Source: Thermohalobaculum sp039027855
GTDB taxonomy: Bacteria; Pseudomonadota; Alphaproteobacteria; Rhodobacterales; Rhodobacteraceae
Length of the DNA stretch: 64,000 nt
Reading direction: 5' to 3'
NCBI GenBank assembly: GCA_039027855.1
Contig: JBCCJI010000009.1
Span: 1 to 64,000 of the forward strand
The position numbers and the translations under genes are program-made. The notes beneath the pieces were generated by a model, which worked only from the letters and a program-made list of their open reading frames with translations, did no database searches and was not told where the DNA came from. Shown piece by piece: positions 44,455 through 53,555 of the stretch. The stretch's first letter is position 1, and the number at the start of each line of letters is the position of its first letter.

Positions 44455-45024
44455 TCAGGCGGGCAGGTCCGAGAGCGGGCTGAGCGAGGTCGCCCGCCCG
44501 GTGGCGAGATCGATCTCGGCCAGCCGGTAGCGCACCGCCTCACCATCGCCGCGGAGCGACGGGAAGGCGATGGCGATCTTGGCCAACACCCTCAGCGGCT
44601 CATGCGCCGAGGCGACGAGGCTCTCGATCCAGGACCGCTCGCCCTCACCCGGTGTCACCGTCTCGCAGCGCCCCGCCTCCTGCCCGTCAGGCAGCGAGAT
44701 CGAGCGGATGCTGTCCCAGGCGAAATCGTCGACCGCACCGATCTCGGGGTCCGGCGTCACGCGGTGGCGTTTAACCAGCACATGCATGAGCGGCAGTTCG
44801 GTATCGGGGACGGCATCGGCAAAGCGCAGATCGGCATGCGGCTCGATCGGCAGCGGGCGAAAGCGCTCCTCCTCGAAGCGGCGCCGCCAGAGCAGGCCGC
44901 CGTGGCGACGCTCGGTATCGGTGCGCGCCACGACGGTGCGCGCCGGCAGGCTGACGAGTAGGCCGGCCGGGGCCGGGGCCGGGGCCGGGTCGTCGGAAAG
45001 GCGGTGGCTCGGGCTGTCCTCCAT
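44455..45024 (-). CDS. Protein of unknown function
   Basis: A 189-residue soluble protein with no recognised family. It has a Pro/Ala repeat near 13-20 (from a GGCCGG DNA repeat), F-E-E-E-R-F-R-P-L-P and an acidic, charged composition. It ends 31 bases before the start of the VOC gene on the same strand, so they may be co-transcribed. Codon use matches neighbours. Confidence 0.6.
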   Translation of the reverse strand: MEDSPSHRLSDDPAPAPAPAGLLVSLPARTVVARTDTERRHGGLLWRRRFEEERFRPLPIEPHADLRFADAVPDTELPLMHVLVKRHRVTPDPEIGAVDDFAWDSIRSISLPDGQEAGRCETVTPGEGERSWIESLVASAHEPLRVLAKIAIAFPSLRGDGEAVRYRLAEIDLATGRATSLSPLSDLPA

Positions 45025-45196
45025 GGGCGATTCCTATCGGTTGCACATCCTGTGACGTGATCATGCCGTCATCCATGCCGGACGGGGAGTGATAATTTCG
45101 CGCATGGCTGGCCAATCCGCCTGCCATATGGGCAGATCGGTGCGGTGGGTCCCCGCCACCGTGCTCATCTGATCGGCGGCACCAGGAGGTTGCATC

Positions 45197-45817
45197 ATGG
45201 GGCAGCAGAACCGGATGACGCCCGAGGGTGAGCTCGTCGCCGCCGATTGGCGCGGCGCACTGACCGGCAATCGCGGCTGCCTGCATGTGGAGACGCCCGA
45301 GGGGCCGGTGCTCGGCACCCGGCGCTGGGCGCATCAGGCTTGGGTGTCCTGCGCGCTGTCCTTTCGGGGGCGCTGGCGCCCGCTGATGCCGCCACGGCGC
45401 TGGACCGCGCTGTTCTTCTGGGATGAAGCCGCCGCCTTCGCGGCCGGTCACCTGCCCTGTGGCGAGTGCCGCTATGCCGCCCATGACGCGATGCGACACG
45501 CCTGGGCCGCCGCCGGCCTGCCGGGCAAGACCGCGGCCGAGCGTCACCGCCACCTGCACGCCCACCGCGTGCGCCGCGACCGCACCCGCGTAACCGTCGA
45601 GGCCGCCACCGCCGACCTGCCGGATGGCACCGTGGTGCTGGTGGACAGTGGCGCCATGCTCATCGCCTCGCGCCGTGGCCACCGCTGGCAGCCAGCGGCC
45701 GGTGGCTGGCAGGGTAATGCCGTCCCGCTGCCATCCCGCGCCCAGGTGCTCACGCCCTGGCCCGTCGTCGGTCTTTTCAGCGCGGGCTACCGACCCGACT
45801 GGCGTCTTGTGCGGTAA
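45197..45817 (+). CDS. Conserved-looking protein of unknown function
   Basis: A 206-residue, arginine- and tryptophan-rich protein. Seen are C-L-H-V-E-T-P-E-G near 28, a possible metal site C-G-E-C-R with nearby histidines (about 87-130, R-H-R-H-L-H-A-H) and W-P-V-V-G-L-F-S-A-G-Y near the end. The Cys/His cluster suggests metal binding (inference). No family was named with confidence. It is divergent from the previous gene with a 172-base gap. Confidence 0.65.
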   Translation: MGQQNRMTPEGELVAADWRGALTGNRGCLHVETPEGPVLGTRRWAHQAWVSCALSFRGRWRPLMPPRRWTALFFWDEAAAFAAGHLPCGECRYAAHDAMRHAWAAAGLPGKTAAERHRHLHAHRVRRDRTRVTVEAATADLPDGTVVLVDSGAMLIASRRGHRWQPAAGGWQGNAVPLPSRAQVLTPWPVVGLFSAGYRPDWRLVR

Positions 45818-45996
45818 GGCTACGGGTGGCCGGAGCCGGCGTGGTGTGGTCTCGGCCACGTATCCGTTAACCCGAGTTTATCTCGCGCGTGCCCCTCAGG
45901 CTGGGCAAGCGATGGGCAAGCAGAGTGCTTCGGTCTCGCCTTTGGTGTGTGGGCGGCGCAGCGCGACTATAGAGGGGCGCTCGGTTTTCGACCTCA

Positions 45997-46566
45997 TCAA
46001 GGCCTCTGGTCTACGCGTGCGCGCTTGCCTTTGCTGCCGCCCTTGCGTCGTGGTTGAAGTTTGGCTTCAGCTTGGTTGTCGTCGCAGCATTGGAGCTCGT
46101 ATTCGTCCAAGATCGGACCCGATCGCACCTTTACCAATAGCTCACTTAGGCTGCTGGCGACATATCTCAGCTCCATCATGCCCTCATATAGCCCCTCTAC
46201 CGTGAAAAATTCAGTACCAGTGCAATTGCATACAAAGTGATAGCCGATACCATTATCGCCGAAGATGATATACTTTCCAAAAACATCATTAAAATTTCCA
46301 ACATCCCGAAGAATTTCCAATACTCCATGATATTCCTTGTGATTGGAGAAGCGCACCTCTACTGCTGAACCAGCAGCGGGCTCATCAGTGTTACTTACAC
46401 CGATGGCGTAGTCATTACGAACATCAAATAATACGTACATTTCCCTCAGCTCGCTCGGGAAGGCGCAGCCGATAGTCTTCTCCATCTCCTCAAGCTCTCC
46501 GGCAGCCAAGGATCGATAAAGCTTCATCGATCCAAGAATTGACCGGGCATCTTCGCTAAGTCTCAT
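45997..46566 (-). CDS. SMI1/KNR4-like protein, possible orphan immunity protein
   Basis: A 189-residue protein whose core resembles the SMI1/KNR4 (SUKH) fold: L-E-E-M-E-K-T-I-G-C-A-F-P-S-E-L-R-E (about 24-41), F-G-D-N-G-I-G-Y-H-F near 98 and a C-terminal helix. Many bacterial members are immunity proteins against contact-dependent or polymorphic toxins. The gene is visibly AT-richer than everything around it, a sign of recent transfer. No toxin gene is adjacent. The basic tail (R-R-K-G-G-S-K-G-K-R) may be a read-through of a lost junction. Confidence 0.7.
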   Translation of the reverse strand: MRLSEDARSILGSMKLYRSLAAGELEEMEKTIGCAFPSELREMYVLFDVRNDYAIGVSNTDEPAAGSAVEVRFSNHKEYHGVLEILRDVGNFNDVFGKYIIFGDNGIGYHFVCNCTGTEFFTVEGLYEGMMELRYVASSLSELLVKVRSGPILDEYELQCCDDNQAEAKLQPRRKGGSKGKRARVDQRP

Positions 46567-46699
46567 AATTTGCCTATTCACCGTTCGCGCCAAATCTGGG
46601 CGATGCGTGGCCTGCAGGCGCATTTTTGGATGGCGCGCTATTGCGTCATGTCCGCCAAGAGATCCTGCCGACGCGATATCGGTGACGAGATCGCCGCGA

Positions 46700-47551
46700 T
46701 CAGCCGATCTCGCCCGGTGCCGGTTTCTCAAGGTTGTCGAGCTGCGGCAGGCCGGTCACGTGGAAGCCGCCGTCGACGAAGATCAGGTCGCCCGTGGTGG
46801 AGGCACCGAGATCGGACAGCAGATACAGCGCCGCGCCGCCCACATCCTGCAGCCGGGCGTTGTTGCGGAGCGGTGCGTTGTCCTGCGTCGCCTTGAAGAC
46901 GCGCCGCGCACCGCCGACTGCCGAGCCCGCCAGCGTGCGCATCGGTCCCGGGCTGATCGCGTTCACCCGGATCCCGTCGGGGCCGAGATCATTGGCGAGA
47001 TAGCGCACCGAGGCCTCGAGCGCCGCCTTTGCCACGCCCATGACGTTGTAGTTGGGCAGCACCCGGGTCGAACCGAGATAGGTCATGGTGATCAGCGCGC
47101 CGCCCTCGGTCATCAAGGGCGCGGCCCGGCGGGTCACATCGACGAAGGAGAAGCACGAGATGTCCATCGTGCGCAGGAAATTGTCGCGAGAGGTGTCGGC
47201 GAAACGCCCCGTCAGCTCGGTCTTGTCCGAGAAGGCGATGGCATGGACCACGAAATCCAGACGGCCCCAGGCCTCGCCGATGGTCGCGAACACGGCATCC
47301 ATCGAGGCATCGTCGGTCACGTCGGCGTTCATCAGGACCGAGGCGCCGACGCTCTCGGCCAGTGGGCGCACGCGCTTCTCGAAGGCCGCGCCCTGATAGG
47401 TGAAGGCCAGTTCTGCACCGTGGCTGGCCAGCATCTCGGCCACGCCCCAGGCGATGGAATGGTCGTTCGCGACCCCCATTATTAGCCCGCGCTTACCCGC
47501 CATAAGCCCCGGCATGAGAGGCGCGGTCCCGGCTTTGCTGTCGCCTTCCAT
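46700..47551 (-). CDS. fabI: Enoyl-ACP reductase (NADH)
   Basis: FabI carries out the last reduction of each fatty-acid elongation cycle. The 283-residue short-chain-dehydrogenase-like protein has G-V-A-N-D-H-S-I-A-W-G (about 25-35), the catalytic Tyr/Lys in Y-N-V-M-G-V-A-K (about 167-174) and late T-G-D-L-I-F-V-D-G-G-F-H. It is the last gene of fabA-fabB-fabI. GGGAGAG precedes the start. FabI-type enzymes are the target of triclosan. Confidence 0.94.
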   Translation of the reverse strand: MEGDSKAGTAPLMPGLMAGKRGLIMGVANDHSIAWGVAEMLASHGAELAFTYQGAAFEKRVRPLAESVGASVLMNADVTDDASMDAVFATIGEAWGRLDFVVHAIAFSDKTELTGRFADTSRDNFLRTMDISCFSFVDVTRRAAPLMTEGGALITMTYLGSTRVLPNYNVMGVAKAALEASVRYLANDLGPDGIRVNAISPGPMRTLAGSAVGGARRVFKATQDNAPLRNNARLQDVGGAALYLLSDLGASTTGDLIFVDGGFHVTGLPQLDNLEKPAPGEIG

Positions 47552-47562
47552 CACGCTCTCCC

Positions 47563-48810
47563 TCAGTCGCCGGTGTAGCGGCTGACCGCCAGCGTCGCGT
47601 TGGTGCCGCCGAAGCCGAAGCTGTTGGACATGACCGTATCGAGCCCCGCGTTATCGACGCGCGTCGTGACTGGGGCGGTCCCCTCGAAGCCGGGGTCCAG
47701 CGCCTCGACATTGGCGGAGGCGGCGACGTAATCGCCCTTCATCATCAAGAGGCAGTAGATCGTCTCCTGCACGCCGGTCGCGCCCAGCGAATGGCCGGTC
47801 AGCGATTTGGTCGAGGAGAAATGCGGCATTGCCGCCGGATCGCCCGTCTCGGGGTCGGCGCCGAACACCTCGCGGAGCGCCGCGACCTCCTTGGTGTCGC
47901 CAACCGGGGTCGAGGTGCCGTGGGTGTTGACGTAGCTGACCTTGCGATCGCCGAGCGTCCTCATCGCCATCTTCATGCAGCGCACCGCGCCTTCGCCCGA
48001 GGGGGCTACCATGTCGTAGCCGTCAGAATTGGCGCCATAGCCGGTGACCTCGCCATAGATCGTCGCACCGCGTGCCTTGGCCCGGTCCAGCGCCTCCAGC
48101 ACCACGACACCGGCGCCGCCGGCGATGACGAAGCCGTCGCGATCCTTGTCATAGGCGCGCGACGCGCGGTCGGGCGCGTCGTTGAATTTCGAGCTCATCG
48201 CGCCCATCGCGTCGAACAGGCAGGACAGTGTCCAGTCCAATTCCTCACCGCCGCCAGCGAAGATCACGTCCTGCTTGCCCCAGGCGATCTGCTCATAGGC
48301 GTTGCCGATGCAATGGGCCGAGGTCGAGCAGGCCGAGGTGATCGAGTAGTTGAGCCCCTTGATCTTGAAGGGCGTGGCGAGCGTTGCCGAGTTGGTGGAG
48401 CTCATCGTGCGCGGCACCATCAGCGGGCCCATCTTGCGCGGGCCTTTGGCCTTGGTGATCGTCGCCGCGTCGAACAGGTTTTTGGTGGACGGCCCGCCCG
48501 AGCCCATCACCAGACCGGTCATCTCGTGGCTCACTTCGTCCTCGGCCAGGCCCGCATCGGCGATAGCCTGGGTCATGGCGATATGGTTCCAGGCCGCGCC
48601 ATCGCCCATGAAGCGGCGGACGCGTTTGTCGACATGCGCCTCCACATCGACATCGGGCTTGCCGTGGACATGGCAGCGAAAGCCGAGCTCGGCATATTCC
48701 GGCGCGTGCACGATGCCCGACCGTCCCTCGCGGAGCGACGTGTCGACGGCGGCGGCATCGGCGCCGATGGACGAGACGATCCCGATCCCGGTGATGACCA
48801 CGCGGCGCAT
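47563..48810 (-). CDS. fabB: 3-oxoacyl-ACP synthase I
   Basis: FabB elongates cis-unsaturated acyl-ACPs made by FabA. The 415-residue protein has C161 in T-S-A-C-S-T-S-A, H in V-N-T-H-G-T-S-T-P and H in L-T-G-H-S-L-G-A-T-G, the full condensing triad. The R-T-M-S-S-T region near 134 is typical of FabB. It lies between fabA and fabI in one operon. Confidence 0.94.
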   Translation of the reverse strand: MRRVVITGIGIVSSIGADAAAVDTSLREGRSGIVHAPEYAELGFRCHVHGKPDVDVEAHVDKRVRRFMGDGAAWNHIAMTQAIADAGLAEDEVSHEMTGLVMGSGGPSTKNLFDAATITKAKGPRKMGPLMVPRTMSSTNSATLATPFKIKGLNYSITSACSTSAHCIGNAYEQIAWGKQDVIFAGGGEELDWTLSCLFDAMGAMSSKFNDAPDRASRAYDKDRDGFVIAGGAGVVVLEALDRAKARGATIYGEVTGYGANSDGYDMVAPSGEGAVRCMKMAMRTLGDRKVSYVNTHGTSTPVGDTKEVAALREVFGADPETGDPAAMPHFSSTKSLTGHSLGATGVQETIYCLLMMKGDYVAASANVEALDPGFEGTAPVTTRVDNAGLDTVMSNSFGFGGTNATLAVSRYTGD

Positions 48811-48867
48811 GGGCTTCTCCCTCGTGCGGTTGTCGGCCGGGCGCGCTTGACCCGTCAGGCCGGGGGC

Positions 48868-49389
48868 TCAGGCGGGCGCGGCGGCATCCATGAACAGGCC
48901 GACGCGCATATCCTCGGTCGTGTAGATCACCTCGCCATCGGCTTCCATCGTGCCGTTGGCGATCCCGAGCTTGAGCTTACGGTCGATCACCCGGGTCATG
49001 TTGACGGTGTAGCGCACCAGGCGCTTGTCGGGCGTGACCATGCCGGTGAACTTCACGGCACCGACGCCGAGCGCGCGGCCCCGCCCCGGCATGCCCTTCC
49101 AGCCGAGCCAGAAGCCGGTCAGTTGCCAGAGTGCATCGAGCCCGAGACATCCCGGCATCACCGGATCGCCGAGGAAGTGGCATTTGAAGAACCAAAGATC
49201 GTCCTTCACATCCAACTCGGCCACGACCTGGCCCTTGCCGTCAGGCCCGCCGTCCTCGGTGATCGAGGTCACGCGGTCGACCATCAACATCGGCGGGGCC
49301 GGCAGTTGCGCGTTGCCGGGCCCGAACAGCTTTCCCTCCGCACAGCGGATCAGGTCATCATAGCCATAGGAGTTGGGGCGCGCCGTCAT
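48868..49389 (-). CDS. fabA: Bifunctional 3-hydroxydecanoyl-ACP dehydratase/isomerase
   Basis: FabA dehydrates 3-hydroxydecanoyl-ACP and isomerises the product to the cis-3 form, the branch point of anaerobic unsaturated fatty-acid synthesis. The 173-residue protein has the catalytic His71 (F-K-C-H-F-L-G-D-P-V-M-P-G) and Asp85 (G-L-D-A-L-W-Q-L). ATG 49389 is chosen because it begins M-T-A-R-P-N-S-Y; the 11 upstream residues are unconserved. It leads the fabA-fabB-fabI operon. Confidence 0.94.
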   Translation of the reverse strand: MTARPNSYGYDDLIRCAEGKLFGPGNAQLPAPPMLMVDRVTSITEDGGPDGKGQVVAELDVKDDLWFFKCHFLGDPVMPGCLGLDALWQLTGFWLGWKGMPGRGRALGVGAVKFTGMVTPDKRLVRYTVNMTRVIDRKLKLGIANGTMEADGEVIYTTEDMRVGLFMDAAAPA

Positions 49390-49571
49390 TGGGCGATCCT
49401 CGCGAGCTTGTTTCGCGGGCACCTAGCACCGCCCAAGCCCTTGCGGCAAGGGCAGGCCCGAAGCGCGCCGCCGCCTTCCTTTGCGCCTATCGCAGCCCGT
49501 GCGGTACTCACCCCCGGCGATCAACGCGGGCAACACCCCCGGCAACACCCCGGGCAATCAGCTATCGGCGA

Positions 49572-50516
49572 TTACTTGCCAAGATGGGCCGCGGCCATCG
49601 GGAAGGCCGACAGCAGCACCCCGTTCTTCACCTTGCCCCAGAAGGCGACGTCGTTGCTGTTCTTGCTGCGGTAGTTCTTGAGCGCATAGGTCTTCTTGAT
49701 GATCGAGTGAAACGAGCCCGCATTGCCATCGATGGTGATCAGCTGGTGCTGCACTTTATCCACGATGATGAAGTGATGGTTGTCCACCCCCGGGTCGATC
49801 ACCCCGATATCGCCGGGCTGCACCTCGGATGGTGACACCAGTCTGAGCGGCATCGGCTTGTCCGGCTTCTCCCCCATCTTTGGCGCCAGACCGGCGAGGC
49901 TGCCCGTCGTGCTCCAGTCCGGCAGGCGCAGCCCGGCCAGCCGCAGCATCGCAAGCGCGAAGATCCCGCAATAGCTCGGCAGGTCGCTGTTGCGGTTGTC
50001 GGCGTAATGCCGTTCGTCGCATTCCTTCATCGAGTAGCCTTTGCTGATCCACATCGCCTGTTTGCGATGCTCGGCCTTGGCGCCCGCGATAGTAAACAGG
50101 TGCAGCAACTGCACCCCACCCTGGCGCAGGCGCGTCTCCTCGTCGGCGAAGTAGCGGACGGCGATATTGGGTTGCGGCGGCTTCGGTGCTGTCTTGGCGT
50201 CGTTCGGCCAGCCCCAGGCGGCGAGATACGCGCGGGCCTGCTGCATGATCGCCTCGCGGATCTGCCTCTCGTACTCGCTCGGCACGCGGGAGCGGGCATG
50301 GTCCAACATGTCGAAATAGGGTTTCAGCAGGGCCAGGGTTTTCCAGCCCACGATCCCGTCGGGCGTTTCGCCGCCCGCGTACTGTGCCTTGACGACCCGA
50401 CCATGCGTCTTGATGCCGAACAGGCCGTCGGGCACCAGTGGCGCGCCGGTCGGCATCAGGTTGAGCACTGTCTGCAGGGTCTTCACCCTGTCTCCGGTCG
50501 AGCCGAAACGCAGCAT
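49572..50516 (-). CDS. Peptidoglycan-binding domain plus putative papain/CHAP-like amidase
   Basis: A 314-residue protein. The N-terminus (1-68) is a peptidoglycan-binding_1 domain (G-S-T-G-D-R-V-K-T-L-Q, G-I-V-G-W-K-T-L). The C-terminal half has a cysteine in S-Y-C-G-I-F-A (about 182), G-D-I-G-V-I-D-P and D-N-H-H-F-I-I-V-D near 250, a Cys/His layout of CHAP/NlpC-like amidases (inference). There is no signal peptide, as in phage endolysins and some secreted wall-degrading toxins. It sits between fabA and irr, which are neighbours in related genomes, so it may be an insertion. Composition is a little less GC-rich. Confidence 0.65.
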   Translation of the reverse strand: MLRFGSTGDRVKTLQTVLNLMPTGAPLVPDGLFGIKTHGRVVKAQYAGGETPDGIVGWKTLALLKPYFDMLDHARSRVPSEYERQIREAIMQQARAYLAAWGWPNDAKTAPKPPQPNIAVRYFADEETRLRQGGVQLLHLFTIAGAKAEHRKQAMWISKGYSMKECDERHYADNRNSDLPSYCGIFALAMLRLAGLRLPDWSTTGSLAGLAPKMGEKPDKPMPLRLVSPSEVQPGDIGVIDPGVDNHHFIIVDKVQHQLITIDGNAGSFHSIIKKTYALKNYRSKNSNDVAFWGKVKNGVLLSAFPMAAAHLGK

Positions 50517-50716
50517 CGGGCGCTCCTGTCATCAAGCAGCCCTATGGTAACACGCGTGCCCAATGCCTACGTAGGGTAAAGGTGCTCGCCAGTTGATACC
50601 TTGTGGTGGTGGGCGAAGCGCTGTTGATGGCGCGCGGGGTCCCCGTTACGGCGTTCTTTGCGCTTGACCGCTGCTTTATGCTAAGTCTGCACAGAGTGAC
50701 GAAAAGAGTGCCCGAC

Positions 50717-51154
50717 ATGATACCCTATGCAGGTCATAAAGCGATGGATCCGCAACAGCGTGCGCGCGCGTGGCTGGCCACGGCCGACCTGCGCCCGACA
50801 CGTCAGCGCGTTGCGCTGGCCGCCTTGTTGATGGGCGATGGCTGCAACCGTCACGTGACGGCGGAATGGCTGTACGAAGCGGCTGGAGCGGCGGGCGAAA
50901 GGGTGTCGCTTGCGACCGTCTACAATACGCTTCGCAGCTTTACCGAGGCCGGGCTGATCGTCGAGATCATGGTCGATGGCAGCCGCAGCTACTTCGACAC
51001 CGATGTCAGCGATCATGCCCATTATTTCTGGGAAGACGACGGCGCACTGACCGACGCGCCCGATGATGCCGTTCGGGTGGAACGTCTGGCACCCGCGCCC
51101 GACGGAGCCGAGATCTCCAAGATCGATGTGGTGATCCGCCTGCGCCGCACCTGA
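50717..51154 (+). CDS. irr: Iron response regulator Irr (Fur family)
   Basis: A 145-residue Fur-family transcription regulator of the Irr type, which in alphaproteobacteria senses haem/iron status. The winged-helix part has L-R-P-T-R-Q-R-V-A-L (about 26-35), V-T-A-E-W-L-Y-E-A and S-L-A-T-V-Y-N-T-L near 68-76; the metal-binding region has D-H-A-H-Y-F-W (about 101-107). It lacks the Cys-X-X-Cys pairs of classical Fur. ATG 50717 or 50744 are both possible. It often neighbours fabA in this group. Confidence 0.88.
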   Translation: MIPYAGHKAMDPQQRARAWLATADLRPTRQRVALAALLMGDGCNRHVTAEWLYEAAGAAGERVSLATVYNTLRSFTEAGLIVEIMVDGSRSYFDTDVSDHAHYFWEDDGALTDAPDDAVRVERLAPAPDGAEISKIDVVIRLRRT

Positions 51155-51204
51155 TCGGTGCGGTGAACCCGCGAGAGCTGGATTTCTCCACGACAGCGCG
51201 CCTG

Positions 51205-51828
51205 TCAGCGTGGCCAGAGCTCGCCCTGGTCCACACCCCAGATCGCCGTCTTCGGCAGCCAGCCCGAGGCGACGTCGGTCTCGATCTCGCACCAATCGCG
51301 CGTGCATTGGCGCAGATCCGCCACGACACCCTCGCTCGCCTTGGCGCGCAGGCGGCCGTCATCCTCGGGACGGGCACGCAGCGGCACCATGCCCTCGGTC
51401 ACCAGCACGGTGCGCCTGCCCGTGACGAGGGCGTGAAACACCCAACCGGTGGCTCCGTCGCTGTCGATGATCTGGCGCCAGTCGCCGAACTCGCCGACGA
51501 TCCGCACGGGCAGGGCGCTTCGCTGGAACACCCAGTCGATCCGGTAGTTGAGACCCGGGCCACGGCGTACATTGATCTTGCGCGCCCTGAGCGAGACATA
51601 GCGTGGCATCGGCAGCTTGGTCACCGGCCCCACGCCGTAGCCCGCCATGCCGCCGGGACCGCCCGCCCCGGGTAGCGTCGGCGCCTGGCTGCTGAGGCCC
51701 GTTGTCAACCCACCGGTCAGTCCACCCGTCTGTGCCGCGGCGCCGGCAGCGCCCATGCAAAGCGCTACGGCGAGCGCCAGAAAGCGCCCGCCCTGCATGC
51801 CGCGACCAGAGGTCATGACCTTCCCCAT
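51205..51828 (-). CDS. Exported protein with bacterial SH3 domains
   Basis: A 207-residue secreted protein. After a signal peptide (about 1-28) and a glycine-rich low-complexity stretch (G-G-L-T-G-G-L, 30-60) come two SH3-like segments: I-N-V-R-R-G-P-G-L-N-Y (about 82-92) with W-R-Q-I-I-D-S-D-G-A-T-G-W-V, then V-P-L-R-A-R-P and W-C-E-I-E-T. Such domains bind peptidoglycan or proteins at the envelope. It is divergent from the 2-hydroxyacid dehydrogenase gene, an arrangement seen in relatives. Confidence 0.83.
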   Translation of the reverse strand: MGKVMTSGRGMQGGRFLALAVALCMGAAGAAAQTGGLTGGLTTGLSSQAPTLPGAGGPGGMAGYGVGPVTKLPMPRYVSLRARKINVRRGPGLNYRIDWVFQRSALPVRIVGEFGDWRQIIDSDGATGWVFHALVTGRRTVLVTEGMVPLRARPEDDGRLRAKASEGVVADLRQCTRDWCEIETDVASGWLPKTAIWGVDQGELWPR

Positions 51829-51917
51829 CGAAACCTGTCCCCAGCGCGCCGGCACCCCTTCAATCCGGCAGCGCAACAATCTAACAACAGCGCGGCGCGA
51901 CTTGGAAGGGAAAGCCG

Positions 51918-52904
51918 ATGACCCGCACCCGACTTAGCGTTGTTGTGACGCGAAAACTGCCCGAACCCGTCGAAACGCGGTTGCGCGAGCTCTTCGAAGT
52001 CCGGCTGAGCGACGATGACGATCCTCTGCATTTTGAGGCACTTGCGGAGGCCATGGCCACGGCGGACGTGCTTGTGCCCACGGTGACCGACCGGATCGAC
52101 GGCAGGCTGCTGGCGCGGGCCGGTGAGCGTCTCAAGCTGATCGCCAATTACGGCGCCGGCGTGGACCATATCGATGTCGAGACAGCCCGGTCCCGCGGTA
52201 TCCTCGTTTCGAACACACCCGGTGTCCTGACCGAGGACACGGCCGACATGACCATGGCGTTGATTCTGGCGGTGCCCAGGCGGATGGCCGAGGGGGTCGA
52301 GCTGATGCAGTCGGGCGATTGGAGCGGTTGGACGCCGACGGCACTGTCGGGCCGGCGCATCTGGGGCAAACGACTGGGTATTGTCGGCATGGGGCGGATC
52401 GGGCAGGCGGTGGCGCGCCGGGCCCGGGCCTGCGGGATGCAGATCCATTACCACAACCGCAGACGGCTGCACGCCGATGTCGAGAGCGCGCTCGAGGCCA
52501 ATTACTGGGAGAGCCTGGACCAGATGCTGGCGCGCATGGATGTGGTCTCGGTCAACTGCCCCCACACGCCGGCGACCTTCCACCTGCTCTCGGCCCGGCG
52601 CCTCGCGCTGATGAAGCCGACCGCCTACATCGTCAATACCGCGCGCGGCGAGGTGATCGACGAGAACGCGCTGACCCGGATGCTGGTGCGGGGCGAACTG
52701 GCGGGCGCGGGCCTCGATGTGTTCGAGCACGAGCCCGGCGTAAATCCGCGCCTCAAGGGCCTCGCCAATGTCGTCTTGCTGCCGCACATGGCCTCCGCGA
52801 CCGAGGAGGGCCGGCTGGAGATGGGCGAGAAGGTGATCATCAACATCAAGACCTTCGCCGACGGCCACCGCCCCCCCGACCAGGTCGTCCCCTCGATGCT
52901 CTGA
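51918..52904 (+). CDS. D-2-hydroxyacid dehydrogenase (glyoxylate/hydroxypyruvate reductase type)
   Basis: A 328-residue NAD(P)-dependent D-isomer-specific dehydrogenase. The dinucleotide motif G-M-G-R-I-G is at 157-162, and the catalytic trio is R243 (N-T-A-R-G), E272 (F-E-H-E-P) and H290 (L-P-H-M-A-S-A). The sequence resembles glyoxylate reductases (GyaR type), so glyoxylate or hydroxypyruvate are likely substrates, not proven. GGAAGGG precedes the ATG. Confidence 0.9.
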   Translation: MTRTRLSVVVTRKLPEPVETRLRELFEVRLSDDDDPLHFEALAEAMATADVLVPTVTDRIDGRLLARAGERLKLIANYGAGVDHIDVETARSRGILVSNTPGVLTEDTADMTMALILAVPRRMAEGVELMQSGDWSGWTPTALSGRRIWGKRLGIVGMGRIGQAVARRARACGMQIHYHNRRRLHADVESALEANYWESLDQMLARMDVVSVNCPHTPATFHLLSARRLALMKPTAYIVNTARGEVIDENALTRMLVRGELAGAGLDVFEHEPGVNPRLKGLANVVLLPHMASATEEGRLEMGEKVIINIKTFADGHRPPDQVVPSML

Positions 52905-52925
52905 GCGGTGCGCAGGCAGGTCGAG

Positions 52926-53471
52926 ATGAGGATCGAGGTCGCAACGCCCGAGGATGCGGCCGAGATCGCGGCGCTGCATTCGGCATCATGGCGCGATGCC
53001 TATGGCCCGTTGCTGCCGTCCGGTGCGCTGCCTGCGAGGCTGGAGGAGATGCATCGGACCCTCTGGGCGCGGGTGTTCTCGCCCGAGGGCTCGGGGACGC
53101 TTGTGCTGACCGCTCGGCAGGATGGCGCTCTGATGGCCTTCGCCGCGGTGCATCGCGATGCGGATCAGCCAACGCTCGACTTCCTCGCCGCGCTGCATGT
53201 GCGCCCAGGGGCGCGCTCGGGCGGGATCGGCGCGCGCATGATCGCCGAGATCGCACGGCGTCGCGCGGTCGCCGAGCGTCTCTGGTGCTGGGTGCTCCGC
53301 GAGAACGCATCCGGGAGGCGATTCTATGCCCGCCTCGGCGCGACGGAGGGCAAGGCGCAGACCGTTCCGCTGACGCAGACGACGGCCTGCGTTGATATCC
53401 GGCTGGACTTTCCGCCATGGCCGGACCTGCAGGGGCAAGCTCAAGACATGATCGCCCGCCGCACTGGATAG
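52926..53471 (+). CDS. GNAT family N-acetyltransferase
   Basis: A 181-residue acetyltransferase. Motif A is L-H-V-R-P-G-A-R-S-G-G-I-G-A-R-M-I (about 93-109), the acetyl-CoA pyrophosphate loop, and motif B has N-A-S-G-R-R-F-Y-A-R-L-G. Start at 52926 begins M-R-I-E-V-A-T-P-E-D, typical of the family. It follows the dehydrogenase gene by 21 bases and may be co-transcribed. Substrate unknown. Confidence 0.87.
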   Translation: MRIEVATPEDAAEIAALHSASWRDAYGPLLPSGALPARLEEMHRTLWARVFSPEGSGTLVLTARQDGALMAFAAVHRDADQPTLDFLAALHVRPGARSGGIGARMIAEIARRRAVAERLWCWVLRENASGRRFYARLGATEGKAQTVPLTQTTACVDIRLDFPPWPDLQGQAQDMIARRTG

Positions 53472-53555
53472 TTCGAGTGGCCCGGCACGGATACTCGCAT
53501 ACAAAATGGACCAGGGACTCGGGTTTCTAAAGCACTATCAGGAGAGCTAAAGAGC

